Of a stretch of 64,000 bases of DNA, positions 45,126-57,986 are shown in pieces. Numbering within the stretch: the first letter of the stretch is position 1; the number at the start of each line of letters is the position of its first letter. This DNA comes from Lactarius indigo (lineage: Eukaryota > Basidiomycota > Agaricomycetes > Russulales > Russulaceae), in assembly GCA_025766275.1 (NCBI GenBank), contig JAFKAC010000007.1, positions 2,333,823 through 2,397,822 on the forward strand. The letters run 5' to 3'. Both the position numbers and the translations under genes were made by a program. The notes beneath the pieces were generated by a model. It searched no databases, had not been told where the DNA came from, and saw only the letters and a list, made by a program, of their open reading frames with translations.

Positions 45126-46002
45126 TCATATAGATAGATTACCCACATCTCACTTCTTGTCTCTTCTCTCAATATATCTCTTGCTGTGTTCACCATTCTT
45201 ATCAATTTCTGTGCTTTGTGCCAATCAAGGGGAGTGACGGTCAAACAGATCCTAATCTCTCACGCCTTTCCCTTTCCCTCCACATCTTTATCCAGCCTCT
45301 CTCACGTGATCTTATCCGATCTCTCCAGTCACATGCTTCTTCCTCATCCTTCATACCACTCCATGTGACTTTGTCTCATTTCCCACCCACATATCACCCA
45401 AAAACTCTCCTTTTTCACCCACAACCAAAACTCCAATTTAAACACACACATTTCCCAACCTTCAACCACTTACCAACACAGGCCGCATTGTCATTCCATG
45501 ACCCAACATGGTGGGGGAGGCCGAAAGTCCCTAAAAAATTGCTTTTTGGCCATCTAACACTGAGTTGGCTTAATTCCGCATACCCTTGGGACCAAAAAAG
45601 GTAAGAGCCTGTTCCGTTCGGATTCTTCAAACAATCTCACCCAGATTATTACCACATATAGTAGGTAGTTTATTTCCCAAACTTGTCACCATATCTGACA
45701 CCCAAACTCAACACCCATCCCAACTGATGCTCAAACACCACACTGATACAACTGCGCTCTCCCTGGCTGATCATTCAGAAAATTTCATTTCCAGTTACTT
45801 TCCCATGCCCTCTGTGCTCATCTGTGCTTTCCCGCACTTGCCCGCACTTTTCTGCACTCTCTAAGCACCGCTTTCCCATCCTCTCTAAGTCAGCAGCTTC
45901 CCACTCCCTCTGGACAGTTCCATAGGTGTTTCATACCATTACCCTGTTCCCCCATTTTTTTATATCTATGCACCCTCTTTCCTTAGTCTACACCCCCACT
46001 AT
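45126..46002. other. Pyrimidine-rich non-coding interval
   Basis: The plus strand is C/T-rich and there is no convincing ORF. It is presumably the upstream region of the large minus-strand gene. Confidence 0.3.
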
Positions 46003-46510
46003 TGTTACACTCCACCAGCGTTAGTCCGACTTGGACTCAGGATAGGTGTAATCAACTTAGCAAATATTGAGCAAATCGGGATCACATGTCAACCCAACGC
46101 AAGCTGAACAGGGGCTCACTGGCACATGCTGCAGCAAAGGTAAACAAGTATTATCCCTTGGTAGATAGAAGCGGACACATGCTCTAGTCAGAGACCAAGG
46201 CAGACAAAAGACAAGTCAAGATGGTGGATTGAAGAAGACCAAGATAGAGATCCTTGGTCTTCTTAAGCAACTATTTATACAGATACGTGCGGGCTTTAAA
46301 GCACCGCTGAAATGGTAACTATCCAGTACCGTAACTAGCTCAAACCCTAGTACAGCTATCCTAAGAATGTGTCATACATGAGTCACAAATCACATCCAAA
46401 CTACATGCTGACTGATACAATGTAAGAGTCCATGACTAATACTGAGTCAGGTCGTAGTCATAACCAACCATGAGTCATACACAACACGTCACAAAGTCCA
46501 TACCGTAACA
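46003..46510 (+). repeat. LTR of family C, diverged copy
   Basis: TGTTACACTCCACC...TACCGTAACA, sharing GTTAGTCCGACTTGGACTC, the GAAGACCAAGAT hairpin (46234-46262) and CTATTTATACAG with the other family C LTRs. Flanks ACTAT/GGTAT do not match. Confidence 0.6.
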
Positions 46511-46823
46511 GGTATGTAGCACATGTATTTACAACTTTACACCTCAAGTTAGAATAGAGACCTCCCCTCACATTTCAAAGCTCAGAGACTCAGAGTAGCT
46601 TGCCCCTCGTATTCCCCAGCATGCCGCACTCATGCGCAGCCTCAGAAACTCAAACCCAATGCATTCCCAACCCAGGTGGCCACCTATGCCAAGTTTCATG
46701 CCACACAAAAGCAGGCATGACTGTTTCCGACAACTTGCGCTGACTCAACTCAGCAGGGCTCCCCATAGCCCACTGTTTCCATTCCCATCCTCGCCGCACT
46801 CTCACATGGCCTTAGCTCTTTGA
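46511..46823. other. Non-coding spacer between two LTRs
   Basis: No gene or repeat recognised. Confidence 0.3.
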
Positions 46824-47375
46824 TGTAACGTCACCACGACGTTAGCTCGACTTGAGCTCAAATGGTGATAACAACTTAGCGATATGACGGTCAGTCGGTC
46901 GGTCAGTCGGTCGGTCGGTCGGCTTGAAGACACAAAGGTCCAAGTCCTTGCCTTAGTGAATACGCGGAGGTACACCGGCAAGTCTGTATCTTGGTCACGA
47001 TCGGAGTCGGACGTTCTTTGAGGTAAAGACTTAGAGACGAGAAGAGAAGAGAAGAGAAGAGAAGTGATGATTCAAGAAGACCAAGATGGCGTATCTTGGT
47101 CTTCACAAGATGGTTTAAATACAAGTCAAGCAGGCTTTCAAGCGCTGCTATGAGTCACAGTATGGTAGCGTCCAACGTATCACGTAAGTAACTCGAACCC
47201 TAATACTACTACTAGTATTAGTGGCGTAGTCCTCAGTCAGCAATCAACGCGCAATCTCCTATCGTAATTGTATCGCCTATCGTAAGTCCGCAACTAATCT
47301 ACCTTACCGCCATAGTTGCAACCGGTACAGTAAGGGTTCTTAGTCATATACAGTCGTACAAGTCAAAACGTGACA
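46824..47375 (+). repeat. Solo LTR of family C with target duplication
   Basis: 552 bp, TGTAACGTCACCACG...AAAACGTGACA, flanked by perfect TTTGA duplications (46819-46823 and 47376-47380). It holds a GGTC/GGTCA tetranucleotide run near 46,890-46,922, a GAAGA run near 47,040, and the family hairpin at 47076-47104 before GGTTTAAATACAAG. Confidence 0.88.
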
Positions 47376-47448
47376 TTTGACACCAACACATCCACAATTG
47401 CCATGGACCCACATACAACATCTCCTGCCCCACAGGGGCTTGCACAAC

Positions 47449-48073
47449 TGATGAACAGACACATAAGAACTATACTCACAGTGGACTGATAGTACTGTGG
47501 TGAGATATAGAGGGTGACTGGAAGCAGCACAGGGGTGTCAAGCAGAGTGAAGCAAAGTGGAAGTCTGGCACACAAGCAGTGAGAACTGATGTTGTTACAT
47601 TGGAGAGAAGAGAGCTTACCTGGCACACAAGCAGTGAGAACTGATGTGGACCAGGAGCGTACATGGTACTCTACTTATACACTTTCTGGTAGTGACACTG
47701 TACAAGGGATGTAACACTAAGTCACGCAGTACAAGGAAGTATTGTTCTACAAACGGACAAAGGAGTGGACGTTCTGAGAACAAGGAAAGAAAGAATAAGG
47801 AGAGTCCAGAAGCAGATGATATCATAGTGACATCATAATAAAGATAAAGCTAAGTACGGAACAAAGGAAAGTACAAAGGCGTTATACAACGTAGAGTCCG
47901 GATGCATGATGTCATAGAACTACAGTGATGTCATAGATGACGCAATGGTAAGTCCAGATTGTACAGATCAATCAGTATCTAATCTACAAGTCCTGTATAT
48001 CTAATCTAAAGCAGTCCATGCTGCAAGTCCGGTCCGTACGAGCCGCTAAGTGCGCAAGGGTCACTTATCAACA
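47449..48073 (-). repeat. Solo Copia LTR with target duplication
   Basis: Reverse-oriented LTR, TGATGAACAGAC...CACTTATCAACA, matching the LTRs of the Copia element at 49862 and 55596. It is flanked by perfect ACAAC duplications (47444-47448 and 48074-48078). It contains an internal duplication of the GTCTGGCACACAAGCAGTG segment. Confidence 0.88.
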
Positions 48074-48590
48074 ACAACTGCAAGCAAGGCTTCACATCTG
48101 CCAAATCCTGCATGCACCATAGACTGTTTACTGGCAATCAGGGACAAACATATACTGGTCACCCATTGATGAGAACACTCTTCTCTCAGAATATGAGATA
48201 AGACACACCATGTGTCTTATGTAATGTCACACTGAAAGAATCTGAGCCAAACAGGCCCTAAACACTTTGGCTGCAACCAAAAGTCTGAATCAAACCACGC
48301 TCATTCCAAAACTTTGGCTAAGTATAATGTAATAAATTTATTGACAAGTTTACAACAACTTCAAACATTAAAAATAAATTACAAGTCAATTTTCTTTTTC
48401 TGAGGATGATGTAATATGTTTTATTTGTAATAAGTAACAGTAACAAACATTGTACAAAAAAAAACTAAGTCAAATATCTATTGGGAGGGATAGTACAACA
48501 GGCAAGGCATATGATAAGGATATGGGGAACTGGAAATTGAGCAAGTCACAACAGAAATGGTGGGGGGCAGTAAAGCATTTGAGGAGCCAA
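48074..48590. other. AT-rich spacer
   Basis: Host or older repeat DNA between two solo LTRs; no gene recognised. Confidence 0.3.
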
Positions 48591-49170
48591 TGTTATGATC
48601 TGACACTTCAGACCTCAGTCACAGTATGTTTCCACCTTGCTTTTCCCCTTTTGTACTATACCTTGTTACCAAAGGAGCTACTGCTGCTAGTGGCGCTGTT
48701 TCCTTTGATCCAAATATCTCCTTGTTCTGTTTGGTCTCTTTGATATTGTGTGGACTTGTGTTCATGTTGTTTGGAACCTCATCCTATATAAACCTGTACC
48801 ATAGACTGTAGGAACCCAGACTTGGCTTCGTTTGCAATCTAGCAACCTTGCCTTCGTACTTTGGTGTGACCTCGCTCTATTCCCCTCTTCTTGTGCATCC
48901 CCTATCTCAGTCCTTAACCAGGACACTCCAAAGTCTTTTCAGTTGAACTATATCAATGCATCACACCTGTTATACTCTGTGCACTAGCAAGATCAAGTGT
49001 AGAGAAGTGTTAGACACTTCAGACGAGGAGTCCTACATTACAGAGTAGTGCTGCACCTTGTGCCACACTTTTGCCACTCGTATTTCATAGCAATAAGACA
49101 ACAGACGTCTTCACTTGATACTTGTGTGATTTAGAACCTCCAGAACCAACGCCCCTGCTAGGGCGTAACA
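48591..49170 (+). repeat. Solo LTR of the Gypsy-2 family
   Basis: 580 bp, TGTTATGATCTGACAC...GGGCGTAACA. It is the same length as, and reverse-complement similar to, the LTR at 62218-62797 that heads the Gypsy-2 element. Flanking bases GCCAA/GCTAA match at four of five, consistent with a decayed target duplication. Confidence 0.82.
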
Positions 49171-49861
49171 GCTAAGGGCCCAGGCATGTGTAGAGATGGT
49201 AGATGGGGGGGGAGGGACGCTGGGAGAGGGAACACTGCAGCAGATATTGGAGCCGGCTGTGACAGAGGGAGAAGGGGAGGACCAGGGGAGGGCACACATG
49301 GCAACTGACAAAGAGGGAAGGATCTAGGAGGGAGATCCAGAGAGCTCCCTGGCTTAGCTATAGCACACACTCAAGCATTTGCAGTGGCCAAGTGTGCATC
49401 TGGTCTTGCATGTTTGCCAGATAGTTCTCCAGCCCGATAGGGGTCCTCATCCTCATGGTTGCATTTACAATTGATCTTGCCAATAAGCTCAGCTGTTGCG
49501 CACACTGTCAACCTTACTGTGGTTCTTGTTGCCTCACTTGATGCCCATCCACTCTGCTATCTCTGTCCAGGAATGCTGATTCAGAGCAATTTACTCTTTT
49601 TCAGGGAACTGGGGGTTGTTGCCAGTTGTGGAAGCTGAAAGAATCACCGCAGCAAGATGTGAGCAGATCAAACACAGCAACTTCACCATTTCTGAAATGG
49701 CCTTGGGCTTTGGTGTTTGTGTAAGTAGATCCTGAGACAACACAATGATCTCATTAGTGACAGAAATTAAAGATGCCACGTTCTGATCACATGCAACACT
49801 TCTGCCTTTGGTAGTGTGTGATACCAATGCAATCAGATTTGGCTGATTTGGCTGAGGGTTG
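49171..49861. other. Spacer before the Copia element
   Basis: No gene recognised. It contains a G-run (49,205-49,215) and a stretch with faint protein-like character on the minus strand, too weak to name. Confidence 0.3.
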
Positions 49862-50462
49862 TGTTGATAAGTGACCCTTGTGCACTTAGCGGCTCATACA
49901 GACCAGACTTACAGATATGGACTGCTGTAGATTAACTAGGACCGCTTTAGATTAGATTTGATCTGTACAATCTCAGACTCCTTTATCTATGACATCATAT
50001 ACAATGACATCATATGGACATATTCAGACTATTCATTGTATTACATCTTCTTGTATCTTTCTTTGTTCTCCTTTAGCTCTATCCTTATTATGATGTCACT
50101 ATGATATCACTTACTTCTGGACTCTCCTTGTTCTTTCTGTCCTTGTTCTCAGTTGTCCATTTGTAGAACAATAACTACCTTGTAGTACGTGACTTGTGTT
50201 ACATCCCTTGTATAGTGTCACTCCCAGAAAGTGTATAAGTAGAGTACCATGTATGCTCCTGGTCCACATCAGTTCTCGCTGTTTGTGTGCCAGGTAAGCT
50301 CCCTTCCTCCCAATGTAAAATCAGTTCTCACTGTTTGTGTGCCAGACACCCTTTGCTTCACCTGCAAGATATCTCTGTCAACTGCTTCCCTGTGCTTTCA
50401 TATCTCACCACAGTACTCCCTGTTCCACTGTGAGTATGATTCTCTAGCCATGCTGTTCATCA

Positions 50463-50477
50463 GGTTATGGGCCCTGG
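50463..50477 (+). other. Copia-1 primer binding site (initiator-tRNA half type)
   Basis: GGTTATGGGCCCTGG stands directly after the left LTR. It is complementary, apart from one base, to the anticodon-arm region of initiator tRNA-Met (GGGCTCATAACC), as in Copia elements primed by a half tRNA. Confidence 0.5.
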
Positions 50478-51245
50478 TGCCCTAGCCACTCCACTTGACT
50501 GGTCACTGTCTTCCTAGGAGGACACACCAGGCTAAGGTCTGTCTGGGGCCTTACCAGCCTTGCCCAAGGCAGAGAGCAGTGGGGCGCCACTTGTCTCTGC
50601 TGAGGAACCTCCTGTGTATGTACTGCCCAGTAGTCCTACTTTCACCCCTACTGTTTTCCTAGCCCCTGCGCTATGCGCAAGGAGACTGGGTCTGGTAGCC
50701 CCTTAACTTCAAAATATCCAGGCGTGCATGGCCCACTGGGCTGTGTATTGTGGAGCTTAGCACCAGCTGTCTCTGGTGCTCCACACTGGGCGCAGGATCT
50801 CCTCACCATGGGAGTGTAAAACCTGGTTCAGGCTCTGGGGGGTGTTCACCATTATGGTGTTCTGCAACCAGATACCTGCCTTGTAGCGGCAATGGGAAAG
50901 GATTCAGTAAAGCCACTTGTGGCGATGAGGCAACCAATAGGCCGAGGAGGCTGAGGTAGACAGCCTTGGGCTCTGAAAGCATTCCCTTCACCTTCCCCCT
51001 GACGCAAACCATTTGAGCTGTGTCCTAGACACATCCTGGCTGGCAGCTAGCTCATGGTATGGCAAAGGGATTCTTCCAACCTGGGCCTAGCCCTTGTATC
51101 ACTGGCATACCATCAGGAGGCAGGACAGTGTTAGCATTCTGGCCTTACAGAATCACAGACAGGAGTGGTACCCCCTCTATCTTTATGTCTTGCAACTATG
51201 AAGCACTGTCGCTGACTGCTCCTCGGCGATAGATAAATCATCCCA

Positions 51246-54200
51246 ATGTCTGGCTCTTCATCTACCCCTGCTGCTGGTGCTGGTGCTCCTCCCAGCCCCA
51301 CTGGTGGCTCTGCAGGAGGCTCACTCCCTCCTCCTTCTGGATCCACTCCATCCACACGCGTATCCGCTGCGTATGGTGCAACCTTTGGTATGCCATCTGG
51401 CATCCGCCTTGAACAGTTTGATGGCACTGGTTGGAACGAATGGTCTGGCACCATTGAGGCCATCCTCACGCTGCACGAAGCTGAGGATGTGTTCACTCTG
51501 GATACACCCCCATCTGGTATCACTACAGATGAGTGGGACTCAGTCCAGCGTCGTTCCAAGGCGTACCTCCGCCTTTACCTCAAACCAGATGTCTACTCGC
51601 TTGTGGCAGATAACACTGCCTATCCTACCTTTAAGGACAAGTGGGCCAAGCTCAAGGACGTATATGGAGGTGCTTTGGGCAGCACCACCATTTTTAATTT
51701 GTGGATTCAGATAACACAAGCCCACCTCGACGACTCTGCACCCATGGCTGCTCAGCTGGCCAAGCTCAATGAGCTTAGGGTTGCCCTTTCCAACGCGCAG
51801 ATGGGTGTCTCTGACATCCAATACTGCCTCATTCTCCTCCACGCACTGCCGCCCTCTTATGAGGTGTTGGCCTCAACAATCCTCGCCAGTGGGGCCCCCT
51901 CCACACTCAAGCACGCTGAAATAATTGCGCGCATAGTGTCGGAAGAGGCTCGACGCTCCGGGCCCTCTGGCTCCTCCCTCAACAAGGTGGCCCCTGTCAA
52001 GTTGACAGGCAAGAAAGGCAAGAAGGACCACTCTGGTCTGACTTGCCACTATTGCAACAAAAAGGGCCATATCAAGCCTGATTGCAGGAGGAGGAAGAAG
52101 GACGAGGCTGACGCAAAGGAGAAGGAGAAAGCAGGCAACAAGGCTGCCAATAGTCATATTCTTGTACCTACCACCGCCTCCATTAAGGAGGTCGAAGAGC
52201 CCACCATAGACTGGGCCTCTGAATCGATTGGTGTTGCCTTGTATGCTGCCTCGCGTGTGCGTTGGATGATGGACAGTGGTGCTACACACCACATCACACC
52301 ACATCGGTCTGACTTCAAGGACTACACCCCAACTAAAGGCACTGTACGCCTGGGTGATAAGTCCACTATAGACCAAGTGGGTGTCGGGTCTGTCGCCTTT
52401 ACAACGAGCCAGGGTATCTCTATCACCCTCAGCAATGTGCTACACCTGTCACAGGTGAAGATGCGCTTCTTGTCGACGCGTGCCCTAGCACAAAAGGGTG
52501 CTGAGATCGCTTTTGACAGTGGCTCATTTAAAATATCTGTCAACCAAAAGTGTGTGGCCAAAGGCTACCTTGAGGACAACCTATACTGGTTGGACGCAGC
52601 CAGCGTCGGCCTCAACACCCACACAAAATCAAGTGCTGCCACACTTGATATCTGGCATCAACGCATGGGACACATCTCCTCTGCGGCGCTGAAGGCGCAT
52701 GGTCCCTCTGCCACTACTGGCATGGACATAGATAGCTCCACCATGGCCCACACAGTCTGCCGTGGGTGCGAGATGGGTAAATCCACTCGCCAACCCTTTT
52801 CTGCGTCCTCAAATAAGAGGACAACTCGTCAATTTGAGATCGTGCACAGTGACCTCGCTGGTCCTATGCAGACTCAGTCCTTGCAAGGCTCGACCTACAC
52901 TGCCACCTTCATAGACGACCACACTAAGTTCACTGTGGTCCACTTCCTTAAGTCGAAGGATCAGTTTGCTAAGTTGCTGCAAATGTATTTGGCCTGGGGT
53001 GAAACCCAGTCTGGCCATAAACTGTGCGCTCTGCACTCTGACCGCGGTGGTGCAATACATGTCGAGTGTCACGCAGGACATTCTTAAGCAGAAAGGGATA
53101 GAGCATCACCTCACGATGCCGGGTTCACCACAGTCTAACGGGAAAGCTGAGCGGTTTAACCGCACCATTATGGATAAGGCAATGTCCATGCTGCACACAG
53201 CTGGCATGTCTAAAGGCTTCTGGGAGCATGCAGTGTGCGCAGCTGTGCACATCTATAACCGCTCTCCAGTCCGTGGACTTAAGTGGCGCACTCCTTATGA
53301 GCTCTGGCACTCTGGCAAAGTGCCCGATGTCTCACATCTTCGCGTCTTTGGATGCAAGGGGCACATGCACGTACCCACTGATAAGCGTTGCAAATTGGAT
53401 GCGAAGGCCATTGAGGTCACGCTTATTGGGTTTGAGCCCGAATCTAAGGGCTATAAGCTCTGGGACCGCTCAACCTGCTCCGTCCTGAGTGTCCAGGGAT
53501 GTGACATTCGATGAGAGTAGCTTCCCGTCCCTTCAGGGTGTTGAGACACACCCCACACCTTCACCACCAGTCGTGCCTAGCACAACAGTGACTGCCGTGC
53601 CTCACCCAGCCGGCATTACCACCAATGCGAGCCCCCTCCCCTGCACACTCCAGTAGTAGTGAGGAGGAGGATGTAGAAAACCTTTTAGACCCCCCACAAG
53701 TCCAACCACACCCTACCACACCACCACCTGCTCTGCCAGCTCTGCCCACCACACCTAAACGTGAGCAGACCACTCCCACTTCACCCCCGCCGCGTCCTAG
53801 TGCAACGCGCATTATGCGCCATGTCCCTCCTCCCTCACCAGAAATGCCTGGGGGATTTGAGGATCAGTGCACAGCAGTAGTCAGCTGTTGCACGAAATGG
53901 ACAATGCACCAAGGCGCAGTACTCGTGCCCCTGTCCTCTAATCCGCGTTACTTCAATGCGGACAATGCGGCATGGCGCAGCAGGCGTCTGGGGTATGCGG
54001 AGTTACTGGCTGCTGCTTTTATTGGCCGAGACCCTGCAACCTATGCAGAGGCCATGCTGGTCTGCAGCTTCAGATGAGTGGTCTAAGGTGTGTCAGTATG
54101 AAATGGACGCCCTAGCTAAGAATGGGACTTGGGAGTTAGTGGATCTCCCGCCTAATCGTAAGGCAGTAAAATCCAAATGGGTCTTTAAGCTCAAGGCGGA

Positions 54201-55576
54201 TGGCCGCTACAGAGCTCGCTTGGTGGCTAAGGGATTCACGCAGATCCCTGGCAGTAGATTTTGATGAAACCTTCTCTCCCGTCGCATGATTTGAGTCGCT
54301 ACGTTTACTTCTGGCGTTGGCCGCGCTGGAGGACTGGCACATCCATCAAATGGATGTTAAGTCTGCTTTTCTCAATGGCGTGCTTGATGAGGAGATATAC
54401 ATGGAGCAGCCACAAGGTTTCACCGTCACTGGCTCTGAGACGAAGGTGTGTCGCCTAGTTAAGGCAATCTATGGTCTCAAACAGGCCTCCCGCGCATGGA
54501 ACTTGCAATTCCATGGAGTGCTCACTGCACTCGGCTTTAAGCGGATGTTTGCTGATGCTGGCATATATGTGATGCCTCAACGGGAGGGGTATGATCCACT
54601 CTTCGTTATTGTCTACGTTGATGACATCACTATACTGGGTCCCTCGCTGAGTGGTATCAAGCGTTTGAAGTCAGATTTGTCTGAACGCTATGAGATGACA
54701 GATCTCGGGGAGATAGAGTCTTATCTTGGTATGCGCATTGTGCGCAACCGCTCCCTCAGACGCATCGAAATAGATCAGTCTGGCTACATCAAGGATGTCC
54801 TTGAACGCTTTGGCATGTCTGATGCCACACCACACAACACACCCTTGCCCACTGGTGCTGACGAGCACCTGGTTAAATATACGTCGCAGGCAACTGCCTC
54901 AGATATTTCCCACTATCAGTCTCTGATTGGGAGTCTGCTTTATGTGCAGATTGGCACTAGGCCAGATATCTCCTTCGCTGTGTCACGTTTGGGGCAGTAC
55001 GCAGCGAACCCTTCACCACAACATCTGCGACTTGCGCAGTATGTCCTGTCCTACTTAGTGGGAACTATGGATATGCGCATTGTCTATGATGGCGCCAATG
55101 GCGATGGCCTTCATGGCTACACTGATTCCAGTCTGGCTGATCAGACTGACGACCGCCACTCCACCTCTGGTTATGTGTTCCTACTAGCTAACGGTGCAAT
55201 AAGCTGGTCTTCGTGCAAGCAAAAGACTGTTGCCCAAAACACAACGGAAGCGGAATACATGGCCATGACCGACGCGGCTAATCAGGCTGCGTGGTATCAG
55301 AGCTTCCTCACGGAACTCGGGTACGAGGTCGACGACCCCATCCCACTTCATGGTGACAATAAGGGTGCCATTGACTTGGCCTTGAACCCTGTCACTGGGA
55401 GACGGTCTAAGCACATTGCCATACGGCATCATGTCATTCGGGAGTACATCGAAAAGGGGACCATCACCCTCATTAGAACTCCTACTGTGGATATGGTTGC
55501 GGACGGCTTCACAAAGTCACTACCGCGTGTCCTGCTACAGAAGCACAACGATGACATGGGACTTGTGTGTACTTAG
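51246..55576 (+). pseudogene. Copia-1 Gag-Pol polyprotein, frameshifted
   Basis: Starts at an ATG (MSGSSSTPAAGAGAPP). Order: UBN2-type gag (WNEWSGTIEAILTLHEAEDV, LHALPPSYEVLASTI), CCHC knuckle CHYCNKKGHIKPDC, protease WMMDSGATHHIT, GAG-pre-integrase (LDIWHQRMGHISSAALKAHG, CRGCEMGKS), integrase (HSDLAGPMQ, LHSDRGG, SPQSNGKAERFNRTI), reverse transcriptase (HQMDVKSAFLNGVLDEEIY, YVDDITILG) and RNase H (TSGYVFLL, KHIAIRHHVIREYI). The last 1.26 kb is open from 54317. Apparent +1 shifts occur near 53,052; 53,496; 53,620; 54,070 and 54,252, and a TGA at 54,287 replaces an expected CGA in PVA-R-FES. Copy 2 has no such shifts over its shared part. Confidence 0.85.
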
Positions 55577-56602
55577 ATTGTAGATCACGGGGAGATGTTG
55601 ATAAGTGACCCTTGCGCACTTAGTGGCTCATACGGACCGGACTTACAGATATGGACTGCTGTAGATTAATTAGGACCGCTTTAGATTAGATTTGATTTGA
55701 TCTGTACAATCTAGGACTTCTATGACATCACTGTACAATGACATCATATGGACTACTCTGGACTCTTCATTGTACTCTTTCCTTTGCTCTCTTTCTAGCA
55801 TTATCTTTATTGTGATGTCACTATGATATCATCCTAGTCTGGACTCTCTTTGTTTTGCGCTCCTTGTTCTCCATTAGCACACTCCTTTGTCCCACATGTA
55901 GAACAACGTCCCTTGTACTGTGTGACCCTATGTTACTTCTCTTGTAGTAGTGTCACTCCTCTGTATAGTATAAGTAGTAGGCTTGTACGCTCCTGGTCCA
56001 CATCAGTTCCTCACTGCTCTGTGTGCCAGGTATGTCTCCTCCTCTCTAATGTATCATCAGTTCCTCACTGCTCTGTGTGCCAGACTTCCACTTTGCTTCA
56101 CTCTGCTTGACACCCCTGTGCTGCTTCCAGTCACCCTCTATATCTCACCACAGTACTATCAGTCCACTGTGAGTATAGTTCTTATGTGTCTGTTCATCAC
56201 ATGTACTGCCCAGTAGTCCTACTTTCACCCCTACTGTTTTCCTAGCCCCTTGGGAAAGGATTCAGTAAAGCCACTTGTGGCAATGAGGCAACCAACAGGC
56301 CGAGGAGGCTGAGGTAGACAGCCTTGGGCTCTGAAAGCATTTTCTTCACCTTCCCCCTGACGCAAACCATTTGAGCTGTGTCCTAGACACATCCTGGCTG
56401 GCAGCTAGCTCATGGTATGGCAAAGGGATTCTCCCAACCTGGGCCTAGCCCATGTATCACTGGCACACTATCAGGAGGCAGGACGTGTTAGCGTTCTGGC
56501 CTTACAGAATCACAGACAGGAGTGGTATCCCCCCTCTATCTTTGTCTTGCAACTATGAAGCACTGTCGCTGACTGCTCCTTGGTGATAGATAAATCATCC
56601 CA

Positions 56603-57986
56603 ATGTCTGGTTCATCTACTACTGCTGCCAGTGCTGGTGCTCCTCCCAGCCCCACTGGTGGCTCTGCAGCACTTCCAGCTGCCTCTGGATCCACAGCTTC
56701 TGGGCAACTCTCAAATGCCCACACCACAACCTTCAGCATGCCATCTGGCATCCACCTGACACAGTTTGACGGCACTAGTTGGAACGAATGGTCTGGTACC
56801 ATTGAGGCCATCCTTATGCTGCATGAAGCTGAGGATGTGTTTCTCCTAGATACACCCCCATCTGGCATCACCGCCGATGAGTGGGACTCAATCCAGTGTC
56901 ATTCCAAGGTGTACCTCCACCTTTACCTCAAGCTCGATGTCTACTCGCTTGTGGCAGATAACACTGCCTACCCCATGTTCAAACATAAATGGGCCAAGCT
57001 TCAGGATGTGTATGGAGGTGCTTTGGGCAGCACCACCATCTTTAACTTGTGGATCCAAATCACTCAAGCCCGCCTCAACGACTCTGTGCCCATGGCCTCA
57101 CAGTTGGCCAAGCTCAATGAGCTTAGGGTTGCCCTTTCCAATGCACAGATGGGTGCCACTGACACTCAATTCTGTCTCATTCTCCTCCACACACTACTGC
57201 CCTCCTATGAGGTGTTGGCCTCTACCATCCTTGCCAATGGGGCACCGTCCACACTCAAGCACACTGAGATCATAGCGCACATAGTGTTGGAAGAAGCTCA
57301 CCATGCTGGGCCCTCTGGCTCCTCCCTCAACAAGGTGGCTCCTGTCAAGTCGATGGGCAAGAAGGGCAAGAAGGACCATTCCGGTCTAACTTGCCACTAT
57401 TGCAACAAAAAGGGCCATATCAAGCCTGATTGCAGGAAGAGGAAGAAGGATGAGGCTGACGCAAAGGAGAAGGAGAAAGCAGGCAACAAGGCTGCCAATA
57501 GTCATGTCCTAGTACCTACCACCACCTCCATTACAGAGGTCATAGAGCCCAAGATAGATTGGGCCTCTGAATCAATTGGTGTTGCCTTGTATGCTGCCTC
57601 ATGTGTGTGTTGGATGATGGACAGTGGTGCCACACACCACATTACCCCACACCGGTCTGACTTCAAGGACTATACCCCAACTAAAGGCACTGTACGCCTA
57701 GGGGATAAGTCCACCATAGGCCAAGTGGGTGTCGGGTCTGTTGTCTTTACAATGAGCCAGGGTATCCCTATCACCCTTAGCAATGTGCTACACCTACCAC
57801 AGGTGAAGACATGCTTCTTGTCGATGCGCACCCTAGCACAAAAGGGTGCTGAGATCACCTTTGACAGTGGCTCATCTAAAATATCTGTCAACCAAAAGTG
57901 TGTGGCCAAAGGCTACCTTGAGGACAACCTGTACTGGTTGGACACAGCCAGTGTCAGCCTCAATGCCCACACAAAATCAAGTGCTG
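56603..57986 (+). pseudogene. Copia-2 Gag-protease, interrupted by LTR
   Basis: The 5' part of the Copia-2 polyprotein: ATG, Ala/Ser/Pro-rich start, UBN2-type gag, CCHC CHYCNKKGHIKPDC near residue 265, and aspartic protease DSGATHHIT. It is close to Copia-1 in sequence but with many amino-acid changes (for example RSKAYLRLYL to HSKVYLHLYL), often CG to TG or CA. It ends at the insertion point inside KSSA; codons after 57986 belong to the LTR. Confidence 0.85.

Larger units (their letters stand above)
49862..56199 (+). mobile_element. Ty1/Copia LTR retrotransposon (Copia-1), decayed
   Basis: Left LTR 49862-50462 (601 bp) and right LTR 55596-56199 (604 bp), both TGTTGATAAGTGACC...GTTCATCA. Between them are a ~780-bp leader and a gag-pol frame broken by several shifts. 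A purine tract (ACGGGGAGA) precedes the right LTR. The right LTR is directly followed by leader sequence of a second copy, so the two copies share it and outer flanks show no target duplication. Confidence 0.88.

Noticed and set aside
55850..56216. Small plus-strand frames and their mirror at 63358-63702
   Set aside because: They fall inside Copia LTRs and recur in each LTR copy; not independent genes.
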